Assembly: GCA_902593165.1 (NCBI GenBank)
Contig: CACJHI010000002.1
Span: forward strand, 48,842 to 112,841
From: an uncultured Bacteroidota bacterium
GTDB taxonomy: Bacteria > Bacteroidota > Bacteroidia > Flavobacteriales > Flavobacteriaceae
DNA length: 64,000 nucleotides
Reading direction: 5' to 3'
Shown: in pieces, positions 1 through 10,339 of the stretch
Layout: every line of letters starts with the position of its first letter
Position numbering within the stretch: position 1 is the stretch's first letter
Notes under the pieces: model-generated
Databases searched by the model: none
Told to the model about the DNA's origin: nothing
The model's input: only the letters and a program-made list of their open reading frames with translations
Program-made: the position numbers and the translations under genes

Positions 1-2679
1 AACATCTAAATTATGTTCAATTATAATTATTGTGTTGCCTTTATCAACAAGTTGATTTAAGACGTTCAATAAGATTCTAATATCTTCAAAGTGTAACCCT
101 GTTGTTGGTTCATCAAGTATATATAGAGTTCTCCCAGTATCTTTTTTTGATAGCTCACTTGCTAATTTAATTCTTTGAGATTCACCACCTGATAGAGTGG
201 TAGAGGACTGTCCCAGTGTAATATATCCCAATCCAACACTTTCAATTGCCTTAAGCTTATTGTAAATTTTTGGAATGGATGAGAAAAATTCTAGAGACTT
301 AGAAACACTCATATCTAAAACATCTGAAATGGATTTACCTTTGTATCTAACTTCAAGTGTCTCTCTATTAAATCTTTTGCCATTACACACTTCACATTCA
401 ACAAACACATCTGGTAAAAAGTTCATTTCTATCAATTTCATTCCACCTCCTTTACAATTTTCACATCTACCGCCAGATACATTAAAGCTGAATCTTCCTG
501 GCTTATAGCCTCTAATTTTTGATTCTACGGTATCAGAAAAAAGCTTTCGGATTTCACTGTATACCCCCGTGTAAGTAGCAGGATTACTTCTGGGAGTTCT
601 GCCAATTTGTTGTTGATTAACTTCTACTACTTTATCAATATTTTCAATTCCATCAATTTTTATAAATTCTAATGGTGATTTAACTGAATTATATATTTTG
701 GAGTTTAGAATTGGATATAGAGTCTCATTAATTAGCGTAGACTTTCCGCTTCCTGATACACCCGTAACAGCTATCATTTTTCCTAAAGGGAATTCAACAT
801 CTATTTTTTTTAAATTATTTCCTTTACATCCATATAATTTTAAAGATTTTCCATTTCCTGACCTTATTTTTTTTGGAATTTTAATTTGTTTAGTTTCATT
901 TAAATAATCTGCTGTAATTGTCTTTGATTTTTTAATATTTTCAGGAGTTCCCTCATATATCAATTCACCACCATTAACTCCTGCAAATGGTCCTAAATCA
1001 ATTATGTGATCAGAACTCATGATCATTTCTTTATCATGTTCAACTACAATTACAGAGTTTCCAGAATCTCTAAGTTTTTTTAAAGAGTCAATTAATTTTA
1101 GATTATCTTTTTGATGTAATCCAATACTAGGCTCATCTAGTATATAAAGAACTCCGACTAATTGAGAGCCAACTTGAGTTGCAAGTCTAACTCTTTGAGC
1201 CTCTCCACCTGATAATGATCTTGATGACCTTGAGAGGGTAAGGTATTCTAGACCCACATCAATTAAAAACTGTATTCTAATTAATATTTCTTTAGTTATT
1301 TCTTCAGAAATTCTGATATCCTTATCTGACAACTTACTGTTTAGTTTTTCGAACCAACTTTTCAGCTCTGAAAGATCCATCTCGCTAAGTTGAAAAATAT
1401 TTTTGTTATTAATTTTAAATGACCTTGATTCAATCTTTAGCCTACTACCATCACATGACTTACACTTTTTAATATCTACATATTGAAGAGCCCAACGTCT
1501 TAAGTTTTTGGATTCATTATTATTTAATTGATCTTTAATAAAGGCTTCAATTCCCATATAATCGATTTCATAATCTCTTTTTACACCTAAATCCTTTGAA
1601 TTAATAGTAAAGCTTTTTTTACCACCAGTAAGAATAAATTCAATAGCATCTTTTGGAACTTTTTTAATTGGATCGCTAAGCGAGAAGTTATAATATTTTG
1701 AGATAAGTTCTACTTGTCTGTGAATCCATGAGTTATCTTTTTTACCAATAGGTGCAATTCCTCCGTTGTTGATTGATACTGATTCGTCTGGAATTAATTT
1801 TTTTAAGTTAATCTCATACTCTGTCCCTAAACCATTACATGTTTCGCACATCCCTTTAGGTGAATTAAAAGAGAATGTATTGGGCTCAGGTTTAGGATAT
1901 GAAATGCCCGTTTTGGGACACATTAAATTTCTACTAAAATATTCAGGTTTTCCTGAATCTGAGTCTAAAATAAAGATTGTATCATTTCCATATTTCATGG
2001 CTATCTTTATTGACTCTGAGAGAATCCTTTTAGATTCAAAATCATCTTTTACAGATAGATTATCAACAACTAAACTAATATCGTGAGTTTTATACCTATC
2101 TAGCTTCATGCCTCTTTTAATATCAAGTATGTCTCCGTCTACTATAACTTTTGAAAATCCTTGCTTAGTAAAATTCTCAAATAAGTCTCTATAATGGCCT
2201 TTTCTAGATCGTATAATTGGAGCAAGAATTATGATTCTTTGATTTAAAAATTTTTCACAAATTAATTTTATAATCTCCTCATCAGTATTTTTTACCATTT
2301 TTAAATTAGACTTATGGCTATATGCTATTCCTACTCTTGCATACAATAGTCTAATAAAATCATATATATCGGTTACTGTACCAACTGTTGATCTGGGGTT
2401 TTTGCTTGTAGTTTTTTGCTCAATTGCAATAACAGGGGAGAGTCCCTCAATTTTTTCTACATCAGGTCTTTCATAATTCCCAACAAATTGTCTTATATAT
2501 GCAGAAAAGGTCTCCATATATCTTCTCTGTCCCTCTGCATGTATTGTATCAAATGCCAGAGAAGATTTTCCGCTTCCAGATAAACCTGTAATGACAACAA
2601 GTTTCTCTCTAGGAATCTCTAAATCAAGATTTTTGAGATTATGAACTTTAGCACCTTCAATTTGAATTGTGTTATCCAA
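1..2679 (-). CDS. uvrA: UvrA excinuclease ABC subunit A, first copy (3' end cut by the window edge)
   Basis: This is the damage-recognition ATPase of nucleotide excision repair. The ORF track omits it because the frame runs off the left edge; 893 codons are present, so roughly the last 40-50 residues are missing. The N-terminus reads [17 protein letters not shown] followed by the Walker A motif GLSGSGKSS. Zinc-module cysteines are visible (CETCNG, CKSCDG and, near the C-terminus, CENCK and CEVCNG). The C-terminal LSGGES signature and [13 protein letters not shown] Walker B are intact. The start is TTG at 2679: an in-frame TAA lies directly before it, and an AGGTGA ribosome site overlaps the stop of the upstream ggt gene. 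A second, distinct UvrA is encoded at 44.8 kb. Confidence 0.95.
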   Translation of the reverse strand, partial: MDNTIQIEGAKVHNLKNLDLEIPREKLVVITGLSGSGKSSLAFDTIHAEGQRRYMETFSAYIRQFVGNYERPDVEKIEGLSPVIAIEQKTTSKNPRSTVGTVTDIYDFIRLLYARVGIAYSHKSNLKMVKNTDEEIIKLICEKFLNQRIIILAPIIRSRKGHYRDLFENFTKQGFSKVIVDGDILDIKRGMKLDRYKTHDISLVVDNLSVKDDFESKRILSESIKIAMKYGNDTIFILDSDSGKPEYFSRNLMCPKTGISYPKPEPNTFSFNSPKGMCETCNGLGTEYEINLKKLIPDESVSINNGGIAPIGKKDNSWIHRQVELISKYYNFSLSDPIKKVPKDAIEFILTGGKKSFTINSKDLGVKRDYEIDYMGIEAFIKDQLNNNESKNLRRWALQYVDIKKCKSCDGSRLKIESRSFKINNKNIFQLSEMDLSELKSWFEKLNSKLSDKDIRISEEITKEILIRIQFLIDVGLEYLTLSRSSRSLSGGEAQRVRLATQVGSQLVGVLYILDEPSIGLHQKDNLKLIDSLKKLRDSGNSVIVVEHDKEMIMSSDHIIDLGPFAGVNGGELIYEGTPENIKKSKTITADYLNETKQIKIPKKIRSGNGKSLKLYGCKGNNLKKIDVEFPLGKMIAVTGVSGSGKSTLINETLYPILNSKIYNSVKSPLEFIKIDGIENIDKVVEVNQQQIGRTPRSNPATYTGVYSEIRKLFSDTVESKIRGYKPGRFSFNVSGGRCENCKGGGMKLIEMNFLPDVFVECEVCNGKRFNRETLEVRYKGKSISDVLDMSVSKSLEFFSSIPKIYNKLKAIESVGLGYITLGQSSTTLSGGESQRIKLASELSKKDTGRTLYILDEPTTGLHFEDIRILLNVLNQLVDKGNTIIIIEHNLDV

Positions 2680-2688
2680 TTAAATCAC

Positions 2689-4377
2689 CTATTTTAAAAT
2701 TTCACCATAGTCGTCACCTCTAAAGTCAGCCCCGGTTGAAACCTTTCCCTTTTCATCAATCAATATCGCATCAACTGCACCTATAGAAGATCTAGCAGAC
2801 ATCCCACCTGTATCTACTTCAATTGGTAACGATATCACAAAATAGCTTTTCGATTTTAGGATTGAGTCTTTCTCTTTGTCAATAATGCCCTCTTCAAAAA
2901 TTACAACATCGGGTAACCATTGATGGTGAAACCTAGGGGCATTAACAGCTTCTTGGACATCCATATCAAATTCATAGACATTAAGTATCGTTTGAAGCAC
3001 AGAAGTTATTATAGTTGAGCCACCTGGTGTACCAACTATCAGGGATGGCTTATTATCTTTAAGGATAATCGATGGGGTCATTGAGCTTAACATTCTTTTA
3101 CCAGGTTGGATAGAATTTGCTTCACTTCCAATCAATCCATAAAAATTAGGATGCCCTGGCTTGGAGCTAAAGTCATCCATTTCATTATTCAAGAAAAAAC
3201 CACCTTCTTCAACAAAAACCTTTGAACCGTAGCTATTATTTAATGTAGTTGTCACAGAAACAGAATTTCCATACTTATCTATAATAGAATAATGAGTTGT
3301 TTCATCACTCTCCTTAACAATAATATTTCCATGTTTTACCTCTGAAGATGGAGTTGCTTTATCCCATGAAAAACTTTCCATTCTATCTACTACATATTCT
3401 TTATCCATTAACTCATAAACTGGAAGATTCATATAGTCAGGATCACCCATAAAATGACTTCTATCTGCATATGCTCTTCTTTCAGCCTCAACTAAAAGCT
3501 GAATTGCCTTAACTGAATTATGTCCAAAACTTTTAATATCATAGTCTTCAATCACTTTAAGCATTTGACCTAATAGAATTCCACCACTTGATGGCAGAGA
3601 CATTGATATTATATCCAAATCTTTATATTTAAATTTAACTGGATCACGCCAAACAGATTCATAGTTCTTTAGATCCTCTAAAGTCATTATACCTCCAGTT
3701 TTATTGACTGAATTGACAATCATTTCACCAATTTCTCCTCCATATAAAACTTCTGGTCCAAATTCTGAAATCTTAGATAATGTCTCAGCAAATCTTAAAT
3801 TTTTAATTGTGTCACCTTCATAATATTTTTTTGAATAAAGTGATTCTTTGCCATTAACTTTTATGAAATCATCTAATTTACCGCCTAATGAATTTGATTG
3901 TTTTTTAGTTACTACAAAACCATTTTTTGCAAGATCAATAGCTGGTTTAAATAAATCTTCAATTGGGAGAGATCCAAACTTGGCATGTATTTCATAGATT
4001 GCAGAAATTGACCCAGGTACTCCGACAGCTGCACCTCCAAGTGTACTCATATCTGGTATTACATCTCCATTTTCGTCAAGGTACATATCTTTAAATGCAC
4101 TCCCTGGAGCCATTTCTCTAAAGTCTAGGGATCCACTAGATCCATCTTTATGATGATATACAAAGAATCCACCTCCACCAATGTTCCCAGCTGTAGGATG
4201 AACAACTGCTAATGCAAGGTGTGTTGCTATCATTGCATCATATGCATTACCACCATTTTTCATAATTTCAAGTCCTATCTGAGATGCTTCTTTTCTTGCA
4301 GAAACAACAGCTGGCTGATATATATCACTACAACTAAAAAGGAAAAAAGATGAGAGAATTAGAATAATATTTTTCAT
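2689..4377 (-). CDS. ggt: Gamma-glutamyltransferase, lipoprotein form
   Basis: The protein should hydrolyse or transfer the gamma-glutamyl group of glutathione and related compounds outside the cytoplasm. It has 562 residues. The N-terminus is a lipoprotein signal (FFLFSC, Cys16), so it is probably anchored to a membrane. It is an autoprocessed Ntn-hydrolase: the likely nucleophile Thr lies in ETTHYS near residue 360, and the SLPSSGG substrate-binding motif lies near residue 260. A large and a small subunit would form by cleavage before that Thr. The uvrA start lies only 9 bases downstream, so the two are probably cotranscribed. It is divergent from the mutase gene at 4422. Confidence 0.93.
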   Translation of the reverse strand: MKNIILILSSFFLFSCSDIYQPAVVSARKEASQIGLEIMKNGGNAYDAMIATHLALAVVHPTAGNIGGGGFFVYHHKDGSSGSLDFREMAPGSAFKDMYLDENGDVIPDMSTLGGAAVGVPGSISAIYEIHAKFGSLPIEDLFKPAIDLAKNGFVVTKKQSNSLGGKLDDFIKVNGKESLYSKKYYEGDTIKNLRFAETLSKISEFGPEVLYGGEIGEMIVNSVNKTGGIMTLEDLKNYESVWRDPVKFKYKDLDIISMSLPSSGGILLGQMLKVIEDYDIKSFGHNSVKAIQLLVEAERRAYADRSHFMGDPDYMNLPVYELMDKEYVVDRMESFSWDKATPSSEVKHGNIIVKESDETTHYSIIDKYGNSVSVTTTLNNSYGSKVFVEEGGFFLNNEMDDFSSKPGHPNFYGLIGSEANSIQPGKRMLSSMTPSIILKDNKPSLIVGTPGGSTIITSVLQTILNVYEFDMDVQEAVNAPRFHHQWLPDVVIFEEGIIDKEKDSILKSKSYFVISLPIEVDTGGMSARSSIGAVDAILIDEKGKVSTGADFRGDDYGEILK

Positions 4378-4421
4378 AATAAAATTTCGTGTAATTTACA
4401 ATTTATATATTTACATTTCAT

Positions 4422-5810
4422 ATGACTTTAATAAAAAATATATCAGGATTTAGGGGAACAATAGGGGGGAATAATCTTGAGAATTTAACACCTACTGATA
4501 TTGTAACATCTATTTCTGCATTTTCCAGATTAATCAAGGAAAATAATCCCAATTCATCTAGTTTGACAGTAATGACAGGAAGAGATGGAAGAAAATCTGG
4601 AAGAATGATTCAGTCTATAGTTAATTCTACATTTAACTCTATGGGAATCAACGTTATAGATGCAGGTTTATCAACGACTCCTACTATTTGTTGGGGGGTA
4701 TTAAATAATGATTCTGTAGGTGGACTAATGATAACAGCGAGTCATAATCCTGAAGAGTATAATGGTTTAAAATTTTTCAACTCTGAGGGTGAATTTTTAT
4801 CAAGAGAAGATGTATCTAAATTAATTGAATACTCGGAATCAAAAAATCATATTTTTTCTTCCAATAATTCACTTGGAACTATTTCAGAATATGATAGACT
4901 TATAGATGATCATGTAGATGCAATTTTAAATTTAAAAATATTGCCACTAGATGAAATTAGAGAACTAAAACTCTCTGTTAGTGCTGATGCAATTAATTCT
5001 GGAGGATCAATAGCTATACCTAAGTTACTCGATAGACTTAATATTCAATACAACATCATAAATTCAGAAATAAAAGGAGTATTTAATCATACACCTGAGC
5101 CTTTAGCTGAGAACTTAACAGATTTATCAGAATCAATTAAAGTGAACAAATCTGACTTTGGAATTGCAGTTGATCCAGATGTTGACAGGCTTGTCTTTTT
5201 TGATGAGAACGGTGAGATATTGGGCGAAGAATACACTCAGGTATTCTGCTCAGACTTTGTTTTGTCAAAGAATAAAGGTGATACAGTTTCAACCTTATCC
5301 TCTTCAAATGCACTTAAAGATTTAACTATTTCATATGGTCAAAAGTATTACTCGACTCCTGTTGGAGAAATGAATGTTGTTAAAAAGATGAAAGAGGTCG
5401 ACTCTATAGTAGGAGGTGAAGGTGGAGGAGGTATAATATACCCTGAATTACATTATGGAAGAGATGCTTTAGTTGGTATTGCTCTTTTTCTTGGTCTATT
5501 AGTTGATAAGAAATGTAGAGTATCGGAATTAAAAAGTCAGTACTCTAGTTATTACATGAAAAAAATAAAAATTACTTTAAAAGATTCAAAATTAATAGAT
5601 AGGACCTTTAACGTGATAACTGAAAATTACTCAGAGCTGTCTCCTAATACAGAAGATGGAGTTAGGATTGATTTTGATGATGCTTGGGTGCATATGCGTA
5701 AATCAAATACAGAGCCAATTATAAGAATTTTTGCAGAAGCTAACTCGCAGGATATTGCTGATACCTATGCTTTAAAGATTGAAAAAGAAATAAAATCAAT
5801 TAGTTCTTAA
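4422..5810 (+). CDS. glmM: Phosphoglucosamine/phosphomannomutase family protein (GlmM-like)
   Basis: This alpha-D-phosphohexomutase has 462 residues and the four usual domains. Visible motifs are the phosphoserine loop TASHNP (Ser about 107), the metal-binding loop DPDVDRL, the sugar-binding GEGGGG loop and the phosphate-binding RKSNTEPIIRI near the C-terminus. GlmM makes glucosamine-1-phosphate for peptidoglycan and lipid A, which would suit a genome carrying the lpx operon. The sequence alone does not exclude phosphomannomutase or phosphoglucomutase activity. The 3' end overlaps the convergent acyltransferase gene by 15 bases. Confidence 0.85.
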   Translation: MTLIKNISGFRGTIGGNNLENLTPTDIVTSISAFSRLIKENNPNSSSLTVMTGRDGRKSGRMIQSIVNSTFNSMGINVIDAGLSTTPTICWGVLNNDSVGGLMITASHNPEEYNGLKFFNSEGEFLSREDVSKLIEYSESKNHIFSSNNSLGTISEYDRLIDDHVDAILNLKILPLDEIRELKLSVSADAINSGGSIAIPKLLDRLNIQYNIINSEIKGVFNHTPEPLAENLTDLSESIKVNKSDFGIAVDPDVDRLVFFDENGEILGEEYTQVFCSDFVLSKNKGDTVSTLSSSNALKDLTISYGQKYYSTPVGEMNVVKKMKEVDSIVGGEGGGGIIYPELHYGRDALVGIALFLGLLVDKKCRVSELKSQYSSYYMKKIKITLKDSKLIDRTFNVITENYSELSPNTEDGVRIDFDDAWVHMRKSNTEPIIRIFAEANSQDIADTYALKIEKEIKSISS

Positions 5811-6662
5811 GTGCTTAAATCTATTATGAGACCAAAAATATTGTGATGGATCTCTGTGTATTTGATTTTCTAATAATTTTAAAAACTGATCTGTAATACT
5901 GTAATTGGTATTCTTTTTATCTATTATCTCTATAAATTTAGTTTTATAGTGACCTCTTTTAGTCCTTGTTATATCAGCGAATACAACCGATAAGTCATAG
6001 TCTTTTGAAAATCTCTCAGCACCAGTAAAAATTGGGACTTTATGGCCTAAAAAATAGTTTATGTAGGATTTACCCACTTTTCTAGGAGACTGATCTGCTG
6101 CAAATCCAAATAAGTAATATTTCTCGGGATTAAGATTTGACATAAAATCTTTCACTTTATATCTAGATACTAAATAGGCTTTGTGCTTCCCTCTAATCTT
6201 TTCAAATAATTTATTAAAATATTTATTAGTCATAGGTGTATAAATGCCATATCCATTACCCTTTACATTATAACCAATAGACAGTAACCATTCAAAGTTG
6301 GAATAATGTCCACATATTAAAATAATATTCTTTTTCTTCTCTTGAATACTCTCTATTAATTCAATGTTTTCATAGTTATAACGAGACCTCATTTGACTTT
6401 CACTCATTCCAAAAGCTTTGATACTCTCAATAGTTATATCCGCAAAATGCTTATAAAAATCCCTTTCTATTCTATGTATCTCATTTATTGATTTTTCGGG
6501 GAAAACAAGTCTTAAATTATTCCTTACCATTTTTAGTCTATACTTAAATATTTTATGGAGTAGATATGATAAAAAATCAGAAATAGAGTATACAACCCTA
6601 AAAGGGAGGATCGATATAAGCCTAATTATGGGGTATAAAATTAAAAATGTAAGTAATTGCAA
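5796..6662 (-). CDS. Lysophospholipid/lipid A late acyltransferase (LpxL/HtrB family)
   Basis: The protein has 288 residues, with a hydrophobic N-terminal anchor (about 1-35) and the HX4E catalytic motif of the LpxL family as HYSNFE (His119, Glu124). The DQSPR segment further on is also typical. It probably adds a secondary acyl chain to lipid A at the inner membrane. The start is TTG at 6662: the codon before it is TAA, and no ATG occurs before the conserved region. It lies 3 bases after the TlpA-like lipoprotein gene, so the two probably form an operon. It overlaps the convergent mutase gene. Confidence 0.9.
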   Translation of the reverse strand: MQLLTFLILYPIIRLISILPFRVVYSISDFLSYLLHKIFKYRLKMVRNNLRLVFPEKSINEIHRIERDFYKHFADITIESIKAFGMSESQMRSRYNYENIELIESIQEKKKNIILICGHYSNFEWLLSIGYNVKGNGYGIYTPMTNKYFNKLFEKIRGKHKAYLVSRYKVKDFMSNLNPEKYYLFGFAADQSPRKVGKSYINYFLGHKVPIFTGAERFSKDYDLSVVFADITRTKRGHYKTKFIEIIDKKNTNYSITDQFLKLLENQIHRDPSQYFWSHNRFKHLRTN

Positions 6663-6665
6663 TTA

Positions 6666-7796
6666 TCAATCATTTAATGATAATGCTAATTTAATGCTTT
6701 CTTCGAGATCATTTCCTCTCAAGTTTTTTCCAATTACTACACCTTCTTTATTTATAAGGAAAGATTGAGGAATAGCTCTAATGCTATATCTTCTAGCAAT
6801 AGGATCATTCCAAAAGTTTAAATTGGATACTTGAGTCCATAAGAGATTATCATCTTCAACAGCTTGTTCCCATTGTTCTTTTGTTCTATCTAAGGAAACA
6901 CCAATAATATCAAAACCATCTTTATTATAGGCCTTGTATAATCTAACAAGATTTGGATTCTCAACCCTACAAGGTCTACACCATGCAGCCCAAAAATCAA
7001 GGAGGGTAACATTGTTTTGTGACACCTCTTTACTCAAAGTAACGTCTGAACCATTTATGCTTGGTGCAGTAAAATCTGGTGCAGTCTCACCAACTTCTAT
7101 TGGATTTTCATATTGCCTTAGTAGATCAGCTATATTTTTACCTACATCACTTACTTTAATTCGATTGGAGAAACTTTCATAAACATCTATTATACTGTCT
7201 TTGTTAACTTTATTCTCTATCATAAATACTTCAAGCAGTAACGCTGACATATATGAGTCTAAATTGTCAATTATGAAATCCCACTCATATAGCATCACCT
7301 CACGTTCCTTTGATTTATACTCTTTCTCTAGTTCCATAGCAATTTCTACATCACCAGTCATTATTGCATCTTGGGCTTCGTAAGATATATTATTCATATC
7401 ATCAACAAGGAACTTTGTCTCAGATTTATATTTGATAAAGTCATCATTTGATTTAGTTCCGAAGACCTTGGATTTTGATATACTATCCTTGAATAAATCT
7501 GCCTTAATATCTCCGTTTTCAAGAATTGCTAGAACGTAACCATTAACTCCCTCAACCTGAATGTAGCTTATCTGAGGTGTAGATGATATACCTTGAAATT
7601 TAAAATTATTAGATTGAACAGTTGTAGAGTCTTTAATAAATGGTTGGTTATTTTGATCTGCTTGTAATACATATATTTTTGTGCCATCGGCTACATCAGC
7701 TTTTCCAGTTAATACAAACTGATTCTCTTGACTGCCACAAGAGCCTAATAAAAATAGGAATGACAAACCTGTAAACCTTATTAATAATTTTTTCAC
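6666..7796 (-). CDS. TlpA-like thiol-disulfide oxidoreductase lipoprotein
   Basis: The protein has 376 residues. A lipoprotein signal (FLLGSC) leads into an N-terminal region resembling DUF4369 (about 25-120), then a helical linker, and a C-terminal AhpC/TSA-thioredoxin fold (about 235-376). The redox motif is WCRPC (Cys273, Cys276), and the AIP cis-proline loop follows. Such proteins act as periplasm-facing thiol reductases in Bacteroidota. It is the first gene of a two-gene unit with the acyltransferase and is divergent from the FAD oxidase gene across 57 bases. The physiological substrate cannot be read from the sequence. Confidence 0.9.
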   Translation of the reverse strand: MKKLLIRFTGLSFLFLLGSCGSQENQFVLTGKADVADGTKIYVLQADQNNQPFIKDSTTVQSNNFKFQGISSTPQISYIQVEGVNGYVLAILENGDIKADLFKDSISKSKVFGTKSNDDFIKYKSETKFLVDDMNNISYEAQDAIMTGDVEIAMELEKEYKSKEREVMLYEWDFIIDNLDSYMSALLLEVFMIENKVNKDSIIDVYESFSNRIKVSDVGKNIADLLRQYENPIEVGETAPDFTAPSINGSDVTLSKEVSQNNVTLLDFWAAWCRPCRVENPNLVRLYKAYNKDGFDIIGVSLDRTKEQWEQAVEDDNLLWTQVSNLNFWNDPIARRYSIRAIPQSFLINKEGVVIGKNLRGNDLEESIKLALSLND

Positions 7797-7853
7797 ACAG
7801 CAAATTTAGTTTTTTATATTTAATATCTTTAGTTAACTTTTTGTTAAGGCTAA

Positions 7854-9242
7854 ATGACAACAAACTCTTTAATTAGTTTATTTGAAAAAATATTAGACAA
7901 TGACTTAATCATAAGTGGAGAGTATCTTAAGTCAAGGTTTTATCATATTTGGAAAACTGATATTCCCCTAGAGTCAATTTGCCTTCTAATGCCAAAGACA
8001 ACTGCCCAAGTATCTTCAATAATTAAAGTATGTAATGAAAACAATCAAGAGGTAGTTATACATGGTGGACTTACTAATCTTGTTGGCTCTACAAAATCTA
8101 ATGACACTCAAGTAGTTCTATCATTAGAAAAGATGAATAATATAATTGAAGTAGATGAAATCTCTAAGACAATAACATGCGAATCGGGTGTGATAATAGA
8201 AGATTTGATTAATGCCTGTAAAGAAAAAGAATTGCTTCTTCCTTTAAACTTTGGGGCTAGAGGCTCTGCTCAAATAGGTGGTGCTATATCTACAAATGCA
8301 GGTGGCTTGAGAGTTTTTAAATATGGCATGACTCGAAATTTAGTTATGGGTATTGAGGCTGTGCTTCCAGATGGAACAATTATTTCATCATTAAAGAAAT
8401 TAATGAAAGATAATTCTGGATATGATCTAAAACAACTCTTTATTGGTTCTGAGGGTACACTTGGTGTTGTAACTAAAGTAGTGCTGAGGTTATACCCACT
8501 TCCAAAGACTAGATACACTTCTCTAGCTGTAACAAATGACTATCAAAAAGTTTTAGATCTTTTAAAAATTCTAGAGGATAAAATCTCAAATAATTTGACT
8601 GGGTATGAGCTTCTTTGGAATAGCACTTATCAACAAATGGTTAGTGAGAAAACTATTTACAATAAATATCTGCCTGATAATTTTAAATACTATCTATTTA
8701 TAGAATATATGGGGAGAGATTTTGATAACGATTACAAGATATTTGAAGAGACTATACTTGAATGTATTGAGGATAAGCTAATAGATGATGCAGTTATTGG
8801 AAAAGATGAAAAGGAACAGGTCAATATATGGGGGATAAGAGAAGATGTTGCGGTTTTAGCTGATGAACGAAAGTTTGATCAGCAATTTGATATTAGTATA
8901 CCAGTCCCTTTAATTGGGGAAGTAATATCCAAAATTTCAAACGAACTTAATGAATGTGAAGGAGTAAAAACTATTTTTCCGTTTGGCCATGTAGCTGATG
9001 GTAATATTCACTTTATAATTGGAAAGGACACGGATAGTGAAGACTTAAAATCACAAATCAATGATATAATATACAATAATACTGAACTTGTAAATGGTTC
9101 AATTTCTGCTGAACATGGTATTGGTTTAGACAAAAAAAGATATTTGATAAAAAGTAGGAGTGAAGATGAAATCAGTCTCATGAGATCAATTAAAAAAACA
9201 ATTGATCCAAAAAATATATTAAATCCCGGTAGAGTATTTTGA
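7854..9242 (+). CDS. FAD-binding oxidoreductase, GlcD/D-lactate dehydrogenase family
   Basis: The protein has 462 residues with an N-terminal FAD_binding_4 (PCMH) domain (VIHGGLTNLVGST, GGAISTNAGG) and a C-terminal FAD-oxidase C domain ending EHGIG and ILNPGRVF. It should oxidise a D-2-hydroxy acid such as D-lactate, glycolate or D-2-hydroxyglutarate and pass electrons to the respiratory chain or another acceptor. No iron-sulfur partner subunit lies beside it. It starts the co-directional run to aroC, the symporter, ung and the E1 fusion, with a 30-base gap to aroC. The exact substrate is not determinable. Confidence 0.88.
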   Translation: MTTNSLISLFEKILDNDLIISGEYLKSRFYHIWKTDIPLESICLLMPKTTAQVSSIIKVCNENNQEVVIHGGLTNLVGSTKSNDTQVVLSLEKMNNIIEVDEISKTITCESGVIIEDLINACKEKELLLPLNFGARGSAQIGGAISTNAGGLRVFKYGMTRNLVMGIEAVLPDGTIISSLKKLMKDNSGYDLKQLFIGSEGTLGVVTKVVLRLYPLPKTRYTSLAVTNDYQKVLDLLKILEDKISNNLTGYELLWNSTYQQMVSEKTIYNKYLPDNFKYYLFIEYMGRDFDNDYKIFEETILECIEDKLIDDAVIGKDEKEQVNIWGIREDVAVLADERKFDQQFDISIPVPLIGEVISKISNELNECEGVKTIFPFGHVADGNIHFIIGKDTDSEDLKSQINDIIYNNTELVNGSISAEHGIGLDKKRYLIKSRSEDEISLMRSIKKTIDPKNILNPGRVF

Positions 9243-9272
9243 TATAAGGTGTTATCTTTATATTTCTAGGTT

Positions 9273-10337
9273 ATGGCAGGAAATTCATTCGGAAACATAT
9301 TTAAACTTTCAACCTTTGGTGAGTCTCATGGTAAGGCATTAGGTGGTGTTATTGATGGCTGTCCTGCAGGAGTTGAGCTTGACTTTGATACCATAAATAA
9401 AGAGTTAAATAGAAGAAGGCCAGGTCAATCTGAAATAGTTACTCAGAGAAAAGAGGATGACTCTGTAGAATTTCTCTCAGGTATTTTTGAAGGAAAAACA
9501 ACTGGAACTCCAATTGGATTTATAATTGTAAATAAAGATCAGAAGCCAAAGGACTATTCCCATATTCAAAATAGTTATAGACCTTCTCATGCTGATTTTG
9601 TTTATGATAAAAAATATGGATTTAGAGATTATAGAGGTGGAGGTAGAAGTTCTGCTAGAGAGACTGTTGTTAGAGTAGTAGCAGGATCTATTGCTAAAAT
9701 GTTACTAAAAGATGTGAAAATTAATGCATTTGTATCATCAGTTGGAGAAATTACATACGACTATCAAAATTCCAAAGTTAATTTTGATAAAATTGAAGAT
9801 TCAATTGTCAGGTGTCCTGACGAAAAAGCATCAGAAGAGATGATTAGTTTGATTAAGTCTATCAAAAAGAATGGAGATACTGTAGGGGGAGTAATTTCCT
9901 GCATTATTAGTGGTGTGCCTGTTGGACTGGGAGAGCCAGTGTTCAACAAATTACATGCTGAGCTTGGTAAAGCAATGTTATCAATAAATGCAGTTAAAGG
10001 TTTTGAGTTTGGGAGTGGATTTAAGGGTTCTTCAATGAAAGGATCTGAACATAATGATTCTTTCAATGCAGATGGAACAACAAAAACTAATAGATCTGGA
10101 GGTATTCAAGGTGGAATATCAAATGGAATGGACATTTACTTTAATGTTGCATTTAAACCAGTCTCGACAATTATGAGAGATCAAGATTCAATTGACAGCG
10201 ATGGTAATGAAGTTAAAGTTAAAGGTAAGGGAAGGCATGACCCATGTGTTGTACCAAGAGCTGTTCCAATAGTTGAGGCTATGTCAGCTCTTGTATTGGC
10301 TGATTACCTCTTATTAAATAGACTATCAAAAATATAA
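9273..10337 (+). CDS. aroC: Chorismate synthase
   Basis: This enzyme converts EPSP to chorismate, the last step of the shikimate pathway, using reduced FMN. At 354 residues it has the family's normal length. Recognisable signatures are the N-terminal [18 protein letters not shown], the RPSHAD and [12 protein letters not shown] segments, and the late [13 protein letters not shown] block. Another shikimate gene, aroB, occurs at 27.2 kb. The symporter gene starts 2 bases after its stop, so the two are probably cotranscribed. Confidence 0.97.
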   Translation: MAGNSFGNIFKLSTFGESHGKALGGVIDGCPAGVELDFDTINKELNRRRPGQSEIVTQRKEDDSVEFLSGIFEGKTTGTPIGFIIVNKDQKPKDYSHIQNSYRPSHADFVYDKKYGFRDYRGGGRSSARETVVRVVAGSIAKMLLKDVKINAFVSSVGEITYDYQNSKVNFDKIEDSIVRCPDEKASEEMISLIKSIKKNGDTVGGVISCIISGVPVGLGEPVFNKLHAELGKAMLSINAVKGFEFGSGFKGSSMKGSEHNDSFNADGTTKTNRSGGIQGGISNGMDIYFNVAFKPVSTIMRDQDSIDSDGNEVKVKGKGRHDPCVVPRAVPIVEAMSALVLADYLLLNRLSKI

Positions 10338-10339
10338 TT

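Noticed and set aside
275-2086. Plus-strand ORFs at 275, 698 and 1766
   Set aside because: They lie opposite the partial uvrA, whose frame is open over the whole region with intact motifs.
4378-4421. Repeated TTTACA half-sites between ggt and the mutase gene, similar to those before the XRE gene
   Set aside because: No palindrome is formed, and single six-base AT-rich matches are expected by chance.
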